A DNA stretch of 64,000 nt from Acholoe squamosa. Its lineage: Eukaryota; Annelida; Polychaeta; Phyllodocida; Polynoidae. Of this stretch, positions 11,934 through 23,127 are shown piece after piece. The stretch's first letter is position 1; every line of letters begins with the position of its first letter. The notes beneath the pieces are model-generated. The model worked only from the letters and a program-made list of their open reading frames with translations, ran no database searches and was not told the DNA's origin. Both the position numbers and the translations under genes were made by a program. Location: assembly GCA_949317995.1 (NCBI GenBank), contig OX439048.1:22201495-22265494 (forward strand). Direction: 5' to 3'.

Positions 11934-12639
11934 CCCATATGATCCATGAAGTTCCTCAGAAACCTTGATGTTTCTGGAGAGTCAATGGTAACTAATTTAT
12001 CACCATTTGCAGCACACCTCTGCTGGGAGTCAGTGAAGTTGACAATGGCAGTGTCCACTCAGTAACAACTGTTTCTGTGCCAATTGATTTCAGACTGGCA
12101 AATGTCTAAAATATAAAGCATTTAGGTCATTACCTTTAGGTAATAATGATCTTATCCTTTTGGTATCCTGCTTTCAATTAAGTGAATGCAATAGCCATGC
12201 AAATGAGGATGATATCATAAAACATTCTTTTGTGATGATTGAGCATTATAATATTGTGATATATTCCTACTTTTAGCCTGATCATTAGAGGAATGATACT
12301 CATAAATGATTTGGAAAGGAGTCAGGTAGGCCAATCTGTAAGACAACAATTTGAATCGTATAAAGTGTGGCCAAATCAGTGAAATGGTAGGAACTAACGT
12401 CACTTTTCCCAGTATGTGCCACAGATGTCACAATATCTTGCCTAGCTTTATAGGGTAAGATGTACTGGTGTTCCAAAAAGAAGCAGGACATCAGGCACAT
12501 ACTTGTGATGTCCATCGATAACATAACTATATTTTCATGGCCTACAGTTATATTATACTTTTGCATTACCTGGTTTGGCAAACGATCTTACAGCTGCTTG
12601 CACAAATACGCAGATCCAGATTTGATGAGTCAAATACAT
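11934..12639 (-). pseudogene. Truncated C-type lectin paralogue, exons 1-2 only, with one in-frame TGA
   Basis: Exon 1 (12570-12639, 70 nt) encodes a signal peptide MYLTHQIWICVFVQAAVRSF; exon 2 (11934-12105, 172 nt) encodes the first half of a C-type lectin domain (NFTDSQQRCAANGDKLVTID). Exon lengths, splice phases and spacing match the intact gene at 18776-21561 exactly. The codon matching Trp39 is TGA, and the Cys matching Cys79 is His. No exon matching lectin exon 3 or the PAN exon was found downstream (11.9 kb to the GPCR); that space is mostly the 1.87-kb TIR element. Most likely a recent duplicate that is now a pseudogene. A base-call error or polymorphism at the TGA cannot be excluded. 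Confidence 0.85.
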
Positions 12640-13630
12640 TATCTGAAAAGGTAAAGCTTTTATGAGGAACAGCAAAAGAAGCCAGGATACATTTGCTCTC
12701 AGTGAATCAAACACCCTAAATATCCCAACTGGGTGTTATTTCTAACCATGCCGTCACTGTACTCCACCAGTGGTCGAATGTAAACTACGGCCACACTTCA
12801 GAATAAAAGCAGATTACTGTCAATATATGACGTAACCTGGTAAAAAGAAATTACTCTCATATGTACAAGGTGTGACATACTTGTCAATGGTTCAACTTAG
12901 ATATATCATGGATAACATAGTAACCAATTCATTTGCAGGTGCTTTCCCAAGTCAGCTCAACTGCAGTTTTGATGAGGTACTTCGCAGGGCCAAGTATTGA
13001 TGTTACTACCAGTACACCCTTCTCTTTTAGATTTCGGATATATCACAGATAGGTTCAATTTATAGATGGAACTATCTAGTACATTGTATTGTGGAAGAAA
13101 ATGGTATTATGTTAAGCCTCTTCTCCTTGTGCCCCAAACTTCTGCACCATTTGTTGTAAACGGTCCGTGTTTGTCTAGTTACAAGGAATATGGCATATAT
13201 GGAGGCAGATTGAGGTGTACTTCACAGCTTATCACATACGAAGTCAGCCCTCTGTTTTATGTGTCTGGAAGGCATTTCTCAAGATGGTACGACTAGGCCC
13301 CTTCAAGTTTTAGTGAGATGACTCAGTTAAATGCCATTACAGTCCTGTGCCTAGTAGTCACTGATTATTGCACTGGTACGGCTGCCCTACTAATCCTTAT
13401 GTAGTTACTGCATTAAGTGCTGATCATACTGAGCAGTCGTAGCGCATTACCTAAGATCACCCACTCCAATATGGAGGGTTTCAAATCGTTGTGTCTGTTT
13501 TCAGTCATATCATCTTGGGAAATGCCTTCCAGAAATCATGCCTTGTATACGTAACCCTAACTCCAATTGACCAATGTCAACAAATTGATTGATCTTCTTT
13601 TACCAGTCACTGCTGTATCTTGGCAACCAT
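12640..13630. other. Intergenic, nothing recognised
   Basis: A 76-residue open frame at 13066-13296 has no recognisable motif and no convincing start context or neighbouring exons, so it is not called. I see no repeat structure. Confidence 0.5.
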
Positions 13631-14795
13631 CAGGAGGTCGTTACACAATCCACTAGAAACCTACTTTTCTCGTTCTGCATAGGTTGAACTGTTACACAAA
13701 TGTTTTCTCGTTGTGTTTTTTGGGCTCAATTTTCACAATGAGAAAAAAAGTGTTACACAAACAAAAAATCGTTAATGAAAAATCGTTGTGCCTCATTTCT
13801 AATGTCACCAACGAGAAAAAAAAGGCAGTTACTCCAGAGGTACTGCTTTTTATTCTTTTAGCATTGGTTCCTATGGGGAACATCATTGTAGAAATTTCTG
13901 ACATCTTCTGTTAATTCTAAGACCACTATGGGTATTTCTAACCTCACATTGTTCTGTTTATTTACTTTTAGTGTCCTCTCCTGGATCTTGGAGTTCATAT
14001 CAATTGCAGAACGACTCCTCCCATTGACATAAGCTTGTATTTGAAACAGGACAGGATGCAGTATACTCCAGTGTTAGAGAGAAGGAGTCTCCATAGGGAG
14101 CTATGATTGACGATTTGAACTAAGATTTAATGCCATTGGACACTAGCTTAAAAGTCTGTCAGGGGTCATTCTAGACTTCACTTATTAATATCCTGACTTC
14201 TTCAAATCATTTGTGATATCACATATTAATTTCCTGACTTCCTCAAATTATTCCTGCTATCATATACCAATTTCCCAATGTCATCTGATAATTCTCGACT
14301 TATTTTGGTTATTTCTCAACTATCAGATCAGTGAGACCATATTTGGTTATGGGAATACATCAGAGGTCGCTGTAGGCTCCAGTGAGATTGGTAGGCCATC
14401 TGGCGGAAATTGTTGGAACCCCGATTCGAGATTTTGGGCACCGATTTCAAGGGGAAATCTCCAATATATAACAGGTTTCATATTTGAAATTGTTAGATAA
14501 CATGTTCAAACATATATGGTAAACTTTACAGCATGTAAATTGGATTATAAATAAGGAATTTAGACAGAAATCATCTGAGATATTTTGGAACCAGAAGTGG
14601 CCAAAAATCTCATTGTTGCTGAAGTAGGTCAAGTTACACTGGTTCCCTGTGGAATAACAAGAAAGCCACAAAGATTCTCGTTGTGAAAAGGCAGAAACAA
14701 TTGTGTAACAGCAGTAAAATAGTCTCTTATTGAAAATCGTTGATTTGAGAGGATTTTCAATAACGAGAGTTCAGTCTTTGTGTAACGACCTCCTG
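13631..14795. mobile_element. 1.17-kb DNA transposon-like element, TIR CAGGAGGTCGTTACACAA
   Basis: The two ends are inverted copies of CAGGAGGTCGTTACACAA. The word GTTACACAA and the motif 'tctcgtt' recur just inside both ends (13690-13810 and 14675-14790), a subterminal repeat pattern typical of transposase binding regions. The interior has only short open frames without transposase motifs, so it is non-autonomous or decayed. Confidence 0.8.
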
Positions 14796-14984
14796 GGTCT
14801 ACTATAACACAGCTTATAATTTATGGACAAACGATGCCTTTGTGTTCTATGAACTGCATCTCTGGTGACTAGATCTAGTTATGTTGGAAGATTTTTTGCA
14901 AGAAGAGGTACCAATAATTCACATCTAAAAAGGTTCTTTCGGGAATGCTTGATCAACATGGTGCAACAGTCTTTATTTACATAT

Positions 14985-15840
14985 ATATTTTGAACAAATT
15001 AAAACTTTATTGATCACAAAATTAGTACATCAGAAGTATATCGGTGAAAAACAGCACCACTGATCGGCATGTATGTTGCCAAAAGGTAATGAGAATTGAA
15101 CCATTGGTGAAAATGTTATGGATACCATCTTCATAAATTACGTTGTTGTGATTGCCCCATGATTACGTAATAATTCCCCACATTCAGGAGGTACAAAATA
15201 ACGTCTTACCAATGACTTATGGCGAAAAATACAACCATGTAAAGATATAACAATGGAAAGCTTAATAACCACCACCCCCCCTTCCCCCACCCCTCCTTCC
15301 CACACACCCCTAGCTAACAATCAAAGATGAGCAACTCTCGAATTAGGTAACCACGCCTACAGATTGGGTATTCATTAATTGCTTAGCTTTGGCTTTGAAA
15401 ACGTCAAGAGAAGCAATATTTCTATGGCTGGCAGATAGAGCAATCCATGTTTGGCCTGATGCGACAATAGGGCTGTATTCAAAAGATTAACATTTGGGAG
15501 TAGGGTACCAGAGTTATGCCGTGTCTTGTCACACGTACATTAATTTTTCATGTTCTTCAAAACGGCTTCTTTATAAGCAAATACTTTTAAGTGGTGTGCC
15601 CTTCTGTCTTTAACTTTGACATTTTGGCTTGAGGATGAACCATATCTGTGGGGTTAATTTATGGTATGAATAGCATGTTTTTAAACGCTTATTTTGTAGC
15701 CTTTGGACCTCTGATAAATTGTTTTCATTTACACCCATATTCAAAATATCGCAATAGTCAAATACTGAAATGACATGTGCCTTATACACCTTGAGGCGAG
15801 CTTGGGTTGACATGGACTTCCTGTTCAGATACAAATTGGA
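14985..15840 (-). mobile_element. Non-LTR retrotransposon 3' fragment
   Basis: Minus-strand residues from 15834 down read RLKVYKAHVISVFDYCD and LSEVQRLQNKRLK, typical of the C-terminal part of a LINE ORF2 after the reverse transcriptase palm. Further down, in shifted frames, come KTRHNSGTLLPN and FKAKAKQL-type end motifs. A 'caataaagttttaatttg' tail near 15000 resembles the end of the LINE at 63.6 kb. Stops and frameshifts show it is dead, and it is 5'-truncated. Confidence 0.75.
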
Positions 15841-16204
15841 AGTTGCCGTTTTACTATCTGAGTTTGATATTTGCCAAATATCAGCTTTAGATATTTCAGG
15901 ATTTAGCTGAAACTGAAGCAGTTTGTAGTGGATAAGCAGGTATCAGTGAAGACTATGGATAATTTCGGCTACAGGGCTGAACACAGTGTCCGACACATAA
16001 TCTGTTTTTATTTCTCTGTTTCGAATCTTGATAGTGCAACTGGAAATGAAAAGTGAATTAAACTGTAAGTTGAATTTCAATTGAAGTAGCTTTCATGTTA
16101 ATAACAACAGTTTAACATTATAAGCTAACTGGTTCAGCCAGAGTGAAGAAGCTAGTGACCAATGATTACAATGCTTGGTCATATTGTTAAAGATGTATCA
16201 TCAA

Positions 16205-16452
16205 CACTGAGAAAATATTCTTACTCACTTGAGTCTAGATCCAGACTCAGGCAATGTCGCCAAGATGAATATTGTTTGAGACTCAGCCTGATCCTTGGAT
16301 GATACTCAGGCAAAGCCACAGTATCACCCTAGGATCAGCCTCAGGATCTGCCTGAGTATCATCCAAGGATCAGGCAGAGTCTCAAACAATACTCATTTTG
16401 GCGACATTTCCTGAGTCTTGATCTAGACTCAAGTAAGATTTTTTTCTCAGTG
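16205..16452. mobile_element. Foldback element, 248 bp, nearly fully palindromic
   Basis: The left arm (CACTGAGAAAA...TTGAGTCTAGATC...) is mirrored by the right arm almost to the centre near 16325. Shared inverted words include 'tgatccttggatgatactc', 'gagactc' and 'ggcgaca'. It could fold into a hairpin of about 110 bp. No coding content. Confidence 0.85.
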
Positions 16453-17500
16453 AAATGTCATTGCTTTCCTCTTTAAATCATGACATAATGCAAAGGAGCA
16501 TTCACGTGTGTCTGCTATGTGCACTATTCAATTGCAGGCTCTGGACTGAATGTTTAATAACTCTCAGATCTTGCGGTTTTGACCATGCATTCGTTGCCTA
16601 ACAATTACCTTCGTCCTAAAGAACTTTCCAAATGAATCAAACACAGATTTTCTTTTAAATCTAAACAACCTTTTATTTGCCCATTAACATCACATCAAAG
16701 ATGTTAGAGTTACAGGAAATAATGATGATTATCCATTTCATAATTCCCCTGCCCATTTGTCATGAAAAGAAATTGTGGGTGTTGGTTGTTATCTATAATT
16801 AAGCTCATATGGTGGTTAATTCATCACAGAGAGGCCTAAAGTTTTGAATAGCATGGTAGTAAATTTAGACACGCAGGACCCTACGCAGAGGAATTGCATT
16901 GAATAATCCCACAAGATAGTGATACTATTCATCAAGGGTAGATATAATAACACGATGGTAAATGACCAATATACAAGAGCTGGTATTTAGCTGCTTTATC
17001 TGCGATGATTTCCAACATCTTGGTTAACGCCACACAGAGAGAAGAACATTGATCGCTTTGACGCATACTGCACAGGTCAAAATTTGTCTCCCACATGACA
17101 TGCATGAGGGCACGTCGAATGAGGTTGACGCTCTCATATTTGGTTTGTCAACTCCACTTGACATGCGTAATGAAGACATGTCACAAATTTCTGATCCATT
17201 CACCTGAGTGCTAGGTAATACTGTGAGACAATTATGTTAGGGTCAAGTGCAGTCAATAGCTATGTACTAATGGTTCAATCAAGGCAGGCCTATAATAGAA
17301 GGCAGGGGATATCATTGTCCTACAGGCCTGCAACACTGAGGCACTTTTTTCTATCTACAGAACTTCTACTTGACTGAGGACCTCTATGCAGTCCATAAGA
17401 CAAGGGCATGGAGGTGCATGGCAATGCCATCTGTCTCCATGCCATGAAGATACTGAGATTATAGACTGTGGTTGCTTGCTTTGAATTTAACCTCACCTAT
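16453..17500. other. Intergenic, nothing recognised
   Basis: AT-rich unique-looking sequence without recognisable exons, RNA genes or clear repeats. The words 'acatgacatg' and 'gacatgtcac' recur at 17090-17200, but no structure could be fixed. Confidence 0.45.
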
Positions 17501-17850
17501 GTGCCCTTTGGACACGTCAAGGGTGAGAGGTCCCGTGGCGTGAAACCCGGACCCGTACACTAGAGGGAGCTAAGGTAGAAATCACGCCCCTACACATTTA
17601 CCGAGGCAATGGTTCTTTAACATCCGTCACTACATAGGCATAGTGAGAGATGGACAGGCCTGTTTCAAGTCATTTGTCTGCCATGACCGCCGAGAGACTT
17701 TCCAGCACAGCCTAGCCAGAGCAGGGAGGAACTCAAACGACACCTTACGGCGACATTTGGAACCACCACTATGCCCCGGCCGGGCCGGGAACCGAACCCA
17801 CGACCTTACGGCCTGTGAGCGGACGCGCTACCGACTGCGCCACGCCTCCC
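17500..17850 (-). mobile_element. tRNA-derived SINE
   Basis: On the minus strand the head begins GGGAGGCGTGG and contains a good A box (TGGCGCAGTCGGTAGCGCG) and B box (GGTTCGGTTCC, near 17788-17798) at tRNA-like spacing. These are internal RNA polymerase III promoter elements. The tRNA-like part is followed by a roughly 270-bp non-tRNA body, so this is a SINE rather than a tRNA gene. The 3' end is not sharply defined. GC content is much higher than in the surroundings. Confidence 0.75.
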
Positions 17851-18431
17851 GACTAGACTGTGGGTTAGCATACAATCTTTTGGTATTTTCACTGACCCAC
17901 ATACAAGGTGTCTAACCTCTCCAGTTGAAGAATTCAGGATTGTGGGTGTCTTTTTTGATATTCAATAACAAGTGCAAATTTAACAATGAAATAGAATTCA
18001 CTACCATTCATTGATAGTATTTACAGACCTTAGTGATCTATTCCTCATGAAAACAAAATGACACAGATACATCAAATGTTTCAAGTATTGGTAGTACCTC
18101 TTGGTAGTGATTGATCCTGGTACCAAAATGGTTGTTTGCCCCATCTAGTGGAATATCCTAGAACAATTATGTATGTCCAACCATCACATGTCAAGAACCT
18201 TCAACATGGCCGTGATCCTAGTCAACTCACAGATGACATGGCATTTTAAGGCATGTCAAATCATATGAGGATTACTGTGTGCTGCAGTTGTCATGGTGAC
18301 ATATGTGCACATGTCCCAACAATGTGTGCTCTCTGTGTCAAATCAAGTTGACATGGGTATACATGTCACTTTGTCAGGAAGACTTTTTTCAGTGCATGCA
18401 GTATGGTCTGAGACTGCTGTCCAGTCATTTT

Positions 18432-18437
18432 TTTATT
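18432..18437 (-). terminator. Candidate polyadenylation signal of the lectin gene
   Basis: AATAAA on the minus strand, about 340 nt downstream of the lectin stop codon. Plausible only by position. Confidence 0.4.
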
Positions 18438-18775
18438 AATATTTAATCGTTCACAGCACAATTCCTAAGATTCACATTTTAGTCTGGAATTGTACAACCA
18501 TACCTTGAGGTTTCATATGAATGAATAAAGATTTGTTGTGGTACTGGCAATTGAGATACTTGTTCAACAAGGTTTAAACTTGAACTAAAATGTCTTCTGT
18601 CTCTTATGGTCTTAAGTATAGAAAATCACATAATGAAACATTGGTGTTTGATAACAGACCTTTGTTTCAGGGACTGTGAGTTATCTTGCAAAAGTGTCAT
18701 TTTACATAAGTTCTACATATATTAATGGTTTGATTTGGTCATTTCACAAATCGTCCAGTGCCTCTGGTAGATTAA

Positions 18776-21561
18776 TCAGTACAGAAACCATTCATCATTA
18801 CAATTGACTGTCTGTGTAATGTTTCCTGAGTTATACATTGTGCAGGATTCATCTTCCTTGATGTATCTGAAGATAGAGCAGCAGGCATCTTGTACACATT
18901 GTCTTGCACACAAGAAGATGGACTCTGTCTGTGCAAGCACCACATGGTCACCAACAGACACAGTGCTGCCATCATCGACACCAATAAATTCATACTGGCT
19001 ACCTGAAAATGGAATTGATTTTAGTAAGCCACAGGGAAGAGCAATAACTCATTAAGGTGATGGCAGTTTACTATCCTTAATTCAGTCATTATACAGTAAT
19101 ACCTACCATGAATAAAAGAATTGTGTTTCAAGTCTGTAAAATAAGATGCTGATTGAATTTAAGGTGGATGGAGCCCATAGACTAAGAGTAGCTAAATCTT
19201 CACCAAACTTTCGCCAGAAGATTCAAATGGCATGTTCTCTCCAATGGTGCTGAGAGAATATAGGAGTCCCAGGCAATGTTTTGTGATATTTACACATCAT
19301 GTTACTATAGGGTTATACAGAGATTTACCATGATATACATAGAATGTCATTAAAGAGTAACTAAGTTTTTGTAAAACCTTCCCAGAAAATGGTCATCAAC
19401 CTTCTTCATCTGGAAAACGTATTTTGATCAGTGGTCCCAGACACCTTTGTATGTTTGTTTTTCCACATTGAAATGAAATTCTCATGAAAATTCCATATCT
19501 CTAACAGTCAGGTTCGAATATTGCCACTACACTATGCACAGAGAGCTGGCTCTGTGGCCACATCGGTAGGGGCGCCAGATTTGCAATCTGAAGGTTGTGA
19601 CTCATGGCAACTTGCAGTAAACACCAAACCAAAATACTACTTAGCTGTTTGGTTTAACTAGGTTTGGATCCTACCAAATTGCTGTGAATGACAATTTTTT
19701 GCTTGGTATGTGGACGTTAAAACATTAAGGTTTAGTTACGTTCTAGATACGTAAATGTAAGAATTACCTTTTTCTACGTTCTTTTCTGTTTCCTCCTACC
19801 AAATACCTACCCCCAAAAAAAAAAGATTTTATAATGCTCCTTGTATCAAAAATCTTTTTTTTTTTTGGGGGGGGGGGCTGGGATTGAAAACAGGTTCCCT
19901 AGATTTGATGTCCTTTGCCCTACAGACTGAGCTAACCAGGCAGTCAATGTCCTTAGACTCAAGAGTGTAGGTATAAGGTAATGGATATGACATGATTAAC
20001 TTTTTTCAGAAATTTCTTCATCAGAATTACAGAGGTAGCAATAGAAATCAGATGCGAAACGTCTAGGGTTCAAAGCTTCACCTTGAATGGATCTTTAACC
20101 AACATTTTTCAAATGTTTTTTTTCTCTCCCCCCCCCTCCTTTTTTGGTAGGCTTTTGGTAGGGAAAACGTAGGAAAACATATTTCCAATATCTACATATA
20201 TAGAATGTAACTAAACCTTAACGTTTTATCCTTCACATACCAAGAAAATCTACGTATTTGGCACCAGAATGATACGTAAATATACCATCTATCTAGGAAT
20301 GTGTGTTTACTGGGTTGTTACTATGATTTTGTCAGTCTCTCACTAGCCATGAAATAGTACATGTGCTAAGAAACATGCACAGAGGACGTGTTTGGCATGG
20401 TAGCCATCCACCCTAAAGACCTTCATTTTAGATATAGCCTAGTGACAAAGGCCTAGTGATAGTAGCACCTTTTTTGTATTGGTTCAATCTTTGCTTACAG
20501 GTAATTAAAAACAATTTGTCATTTATAGCGTTGGAAAGACATTGGTCTTACTTCACATAGAGGCCTTTGTTTTGTTCACATCAACTTAAGATGTAAAATG
20601 GTGATATCATAGCTCTGTGATTACTCACTGTCGGAGTTAATTTGGATTTCACAAAGTCCCATGTAGTTTTCAGAGCAGTGACTATCAATCCATTTATTCT
20701 CGATGCCCCACCAACCTAGAATCAAGGTCGTGCAATTCTCAGTTTCCCGGTCTGGTTCGTTAGTGTTATAATTTGCCCACGAAAATGGTGTTCCATCGTT
20801 CCAAGTTGGATTTCTTTCATCAAACCCAATCCAAAATGCACCTGTATATCTTCAGTAAAGAGAAATATTGCATGTTTAGATAATAAATATACATGCATTA
20901 CAGAATCCGGTCAAGTCTTATAGAATATATTTCATATGTTTTCAGATTAAACATATGCTGCAGAAGCAGGTGTTATGTTTTAAACATGCCATTGCAGTCT
21001 GAATATTTAAAGTCTTAATATTTTGCCTTAGTAGGTATTTAGTTAGCTATGTGCTTAGGATTTATTTTCGTAAAGAAATAGAATCATTTTAGAATGTCAG
21101 GATTACCAAGAAATCTGAGGATTATCTCTAGGTAATGCTATGCCACACTCCATACCTACCCTCTACAATCCAAGAAGTCCTTCAGAAAGTGTGATGTTTC
21201 TGCAGAGTCAACAGTTGCTAAGTTGCCACCATTTGTGGCACACCTCTGTTGGGAGTCGGTAAAGGAGACAAAGGTGCTGTCCATCCAGTAACAGCTGTTT
21301 CTGTGCCGATTTATTTTAGACTGGCAGATGGCTAAAACACAAAGGATGTTGGTATGATAGCTTGTTGATAGCAGTTGTATAATTTGTAAAAAATCTTTGT
21401 GTTGAAGTTCAATACTTCAAGAGTTGATACTTAATATTTCAAAAGGCACAATGCTTATATTTTTTAACTTGTAGGGAAGCTGTATACACACCTGGCTCTG
21501 TTAATGCTCTTGCATAAGTACTCACAAAAATGCATATCCAGGCCAAATGAGTTGTATGCAT
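18776..21561 (-). CDS. Secreted C-type lectin with C-terminal PAN/Apple domain, 4 exons
   Basis: Exons: 21492-21561, 21160-21331, 20629-20849, 18776-19002; all phases agree; 690 nt, 229 aa. Residues 1 to about 20 (MHTTHLAWICIFVSTYARAL) are a signal peptide. Residues 26-150 are a C-type lectin domain: C37-Y-W, C54, WIGFDE (87-92), WNDGTPF (97-103), NEPD (111-114) at the Ca2+-binding sugar-selectivity loop, ENC (118-120), WID (134-136) and CEI at 147. EPD differs from both textbook triads, EPN (mannose type) and QPD (galactose type). The last exon (about 156-229) resembles a PAN/Apple module: SIFLCARQC, ACCSIF, ESCTMYN, NCNDEW, then the stop. It is probably an extracellular carbohydrate-binding protein in recognition or adhesion; ligand unknown. 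A broken paralogue of exons 1-2 lies 9 kb downstream. Confidence 0.9.
19546..19825 (+). mobile_element. tRNA-Cys-like SINE (plus) in lectin intron 3
   Basis: Positions 19546-19606 resemble a decayed tRNA: A-box-like 'tggccacatcggtagggg' and an anticodon arm 'cagatttgcaatctg' with GCA at the anticodon position. A body with 'aaggtttagttacgttcta' follows, ending in 'cctaccaaatacctaccc' and a poly-A run. The body is repeated in inverse at 20095-20260. Confidence 0.6.
19877..19945 (-). mobile_element. tRNA-like SINE head (minus)
   Basis: On the minus strand, TGGTTAGCTCAGTCTGTAGG (A box) and GTTTTCAATCC (degenerate B box) sit at tRNA spacing, followed by a C run and an A run. Most likely a degenerate SINE head rather than a functional tRNA. 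Confidence 0.55.
20095..20260 (-). repeat. Inverted copy of the SINE body
   Basis: The reverse complement repeats 'cttggtatgtg', 'aaggtttagttacattcta' and 'ctaccaaaagcctaccaaa' of the plus-strand SINE at 19680-19825, giving a roughly 145-bp inverted repeat about 290 bases apart inside lectin intron 3. Confidence 0.7.
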
Positions 21562-22534
21562 TTTCTGGAATGGAAATAAAGCTGTAATGCAGAGTACCAC
21601 TAAATTCTGAGACAAATGCCATCATCACCAGCCTACAAGTCTGCGTAAATGATAGAATAACATTTATTTTCCATGATATCCCTGCGAAGTTAGAACACAG
21701 GCACTTTGATAGTATTCTGCTTTGTTTCAACTATATATATTTGGCCCGCTAGGCTCAGTCAGGAAGCACTAGTCTACTAGGCTAATTGTGTTACTCAATA
21801 ATTTGATTGGTCAATGAAATAGGTTATTCTATTTTATCAAATGGCCTAAACAAATATGCAGGATGTGCATATTACAGAATATGCGTTCATATTTCATATG
21901 GTATATTGTATCAAATACAGGAAGAAGCATTTAATCTTGGAGTTATCCTTCTTGGATATTAATCAATGAAGGCAATACCCCGGAAATGATATACCTGCAC
22001 CTAGAGGTTGAGAAGTTAACTCACGCCAATATGGATGCAGCCCTTCAGAATGATGTCACACCGTGGCTTTCTCCAAGGAAATGATACAAATGGACAGATT
22101 GTCTACTCTGGGTATCTACTAGATTGCAGCACAGTTGGAAAAGTATCATTAACGTTCAGATTTCCAACTACTCAACACTATGGGAGAACCCCTTGTGCCC
22201 AGCCACACCTTCCTGTATACTGGGAATCTGCAGTGTTACTGTAAACAAATCGCCTTGTTTTCATTTGACCAGTGACCTTGGGTATCAAATATTCTACCAT
22301 GTTCAGCTTAGTGTACAGCTTACCATATGCTAGCTTAGTGCTCTATGTGCCTGCCTGAACTGACCGTAAGGGTACTTAACTATAGTATCAATTGATTAGT
22401 GTCAACAGACGCATTGATTGTCATTTGCAGTCTGTTTGGATATGGCATATTTTGACCACCATAAGATCCACTATACATACAGCGTCCACTGTGTTTTAAT
22501 GATGTATATCCTTTGGTAAATATGATATGGGTAC

Positions 22535-22775
22535 ATAAGCAAATGTCCACGACCATGGGATATTTTTACATCGTATTCCCCAAGGTGGGACTGGCGTATC
22601 CCACAAAGCCAGATCGCAGGGTCTTATATCCTGTCCTCCAATGTCAAAATCCAAGATGGCGGACACCCATTGAATACGGACACATTGTATTCAATGCCCC
22701 CCATTGAATAAGGCGATTCTAGTACTAATTTAATCTATAGTGACGTTCGTATCAGCCATGACATAAACTGCATGA
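22535..22775. repeat. Dispersed repeat, 'attgaatacgg' family, copy 1
   Basis: It starts 'aagcaaatgtccacga' and ends near 'atctatagtgacgttcgtatc'. The interior has 'cccattgaatacgg' and 'tagtactaat'. A longer relative sits at 44525-45085. The flanking stretches 21562-22534 and 22776-23127 show no exon that I can support. Confidence 0.6.
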
Positions 22776-23127
22776 TTAACTCACTAGTTAAAGTACCAAT
22801 GCATATATCATTAGGTCCACAGGGGATGAAGGTGGCCAGCAGTTTAAGTATGGGCCAGTGATTTTTTTTTTTTTCAAAAATAACCTTCCTATTGGCCTAG
22901 GTGGCTACTGGCCCCCCTACCCCACGAATGTTTATTGAATCTTTTAGAAGAAAGGCTGTCATAACTACGAGGATCCTTTCATTAAAACATCAGAGAAACG
23001 TTTTCCTTTCATTTTGTGACTAACAAAATTCTAAAACTGATACTTATAATGGGGTTTTATGTGTATCTCAGAGTTTCAATTTCTCGGCTTTGTTTCATAA
23101 CACAAGTTTTTTTTTTCAGCTACAAAT

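Noticed and set aside
13066-13296. 76-codon open frame
   Set aside because: No recognisable motif, no matching splice partner, chance length for this composition.
17643-17915. 90-codon plus open frame
   Set aside because: Antisense translation of the tRNA-derived SINE.
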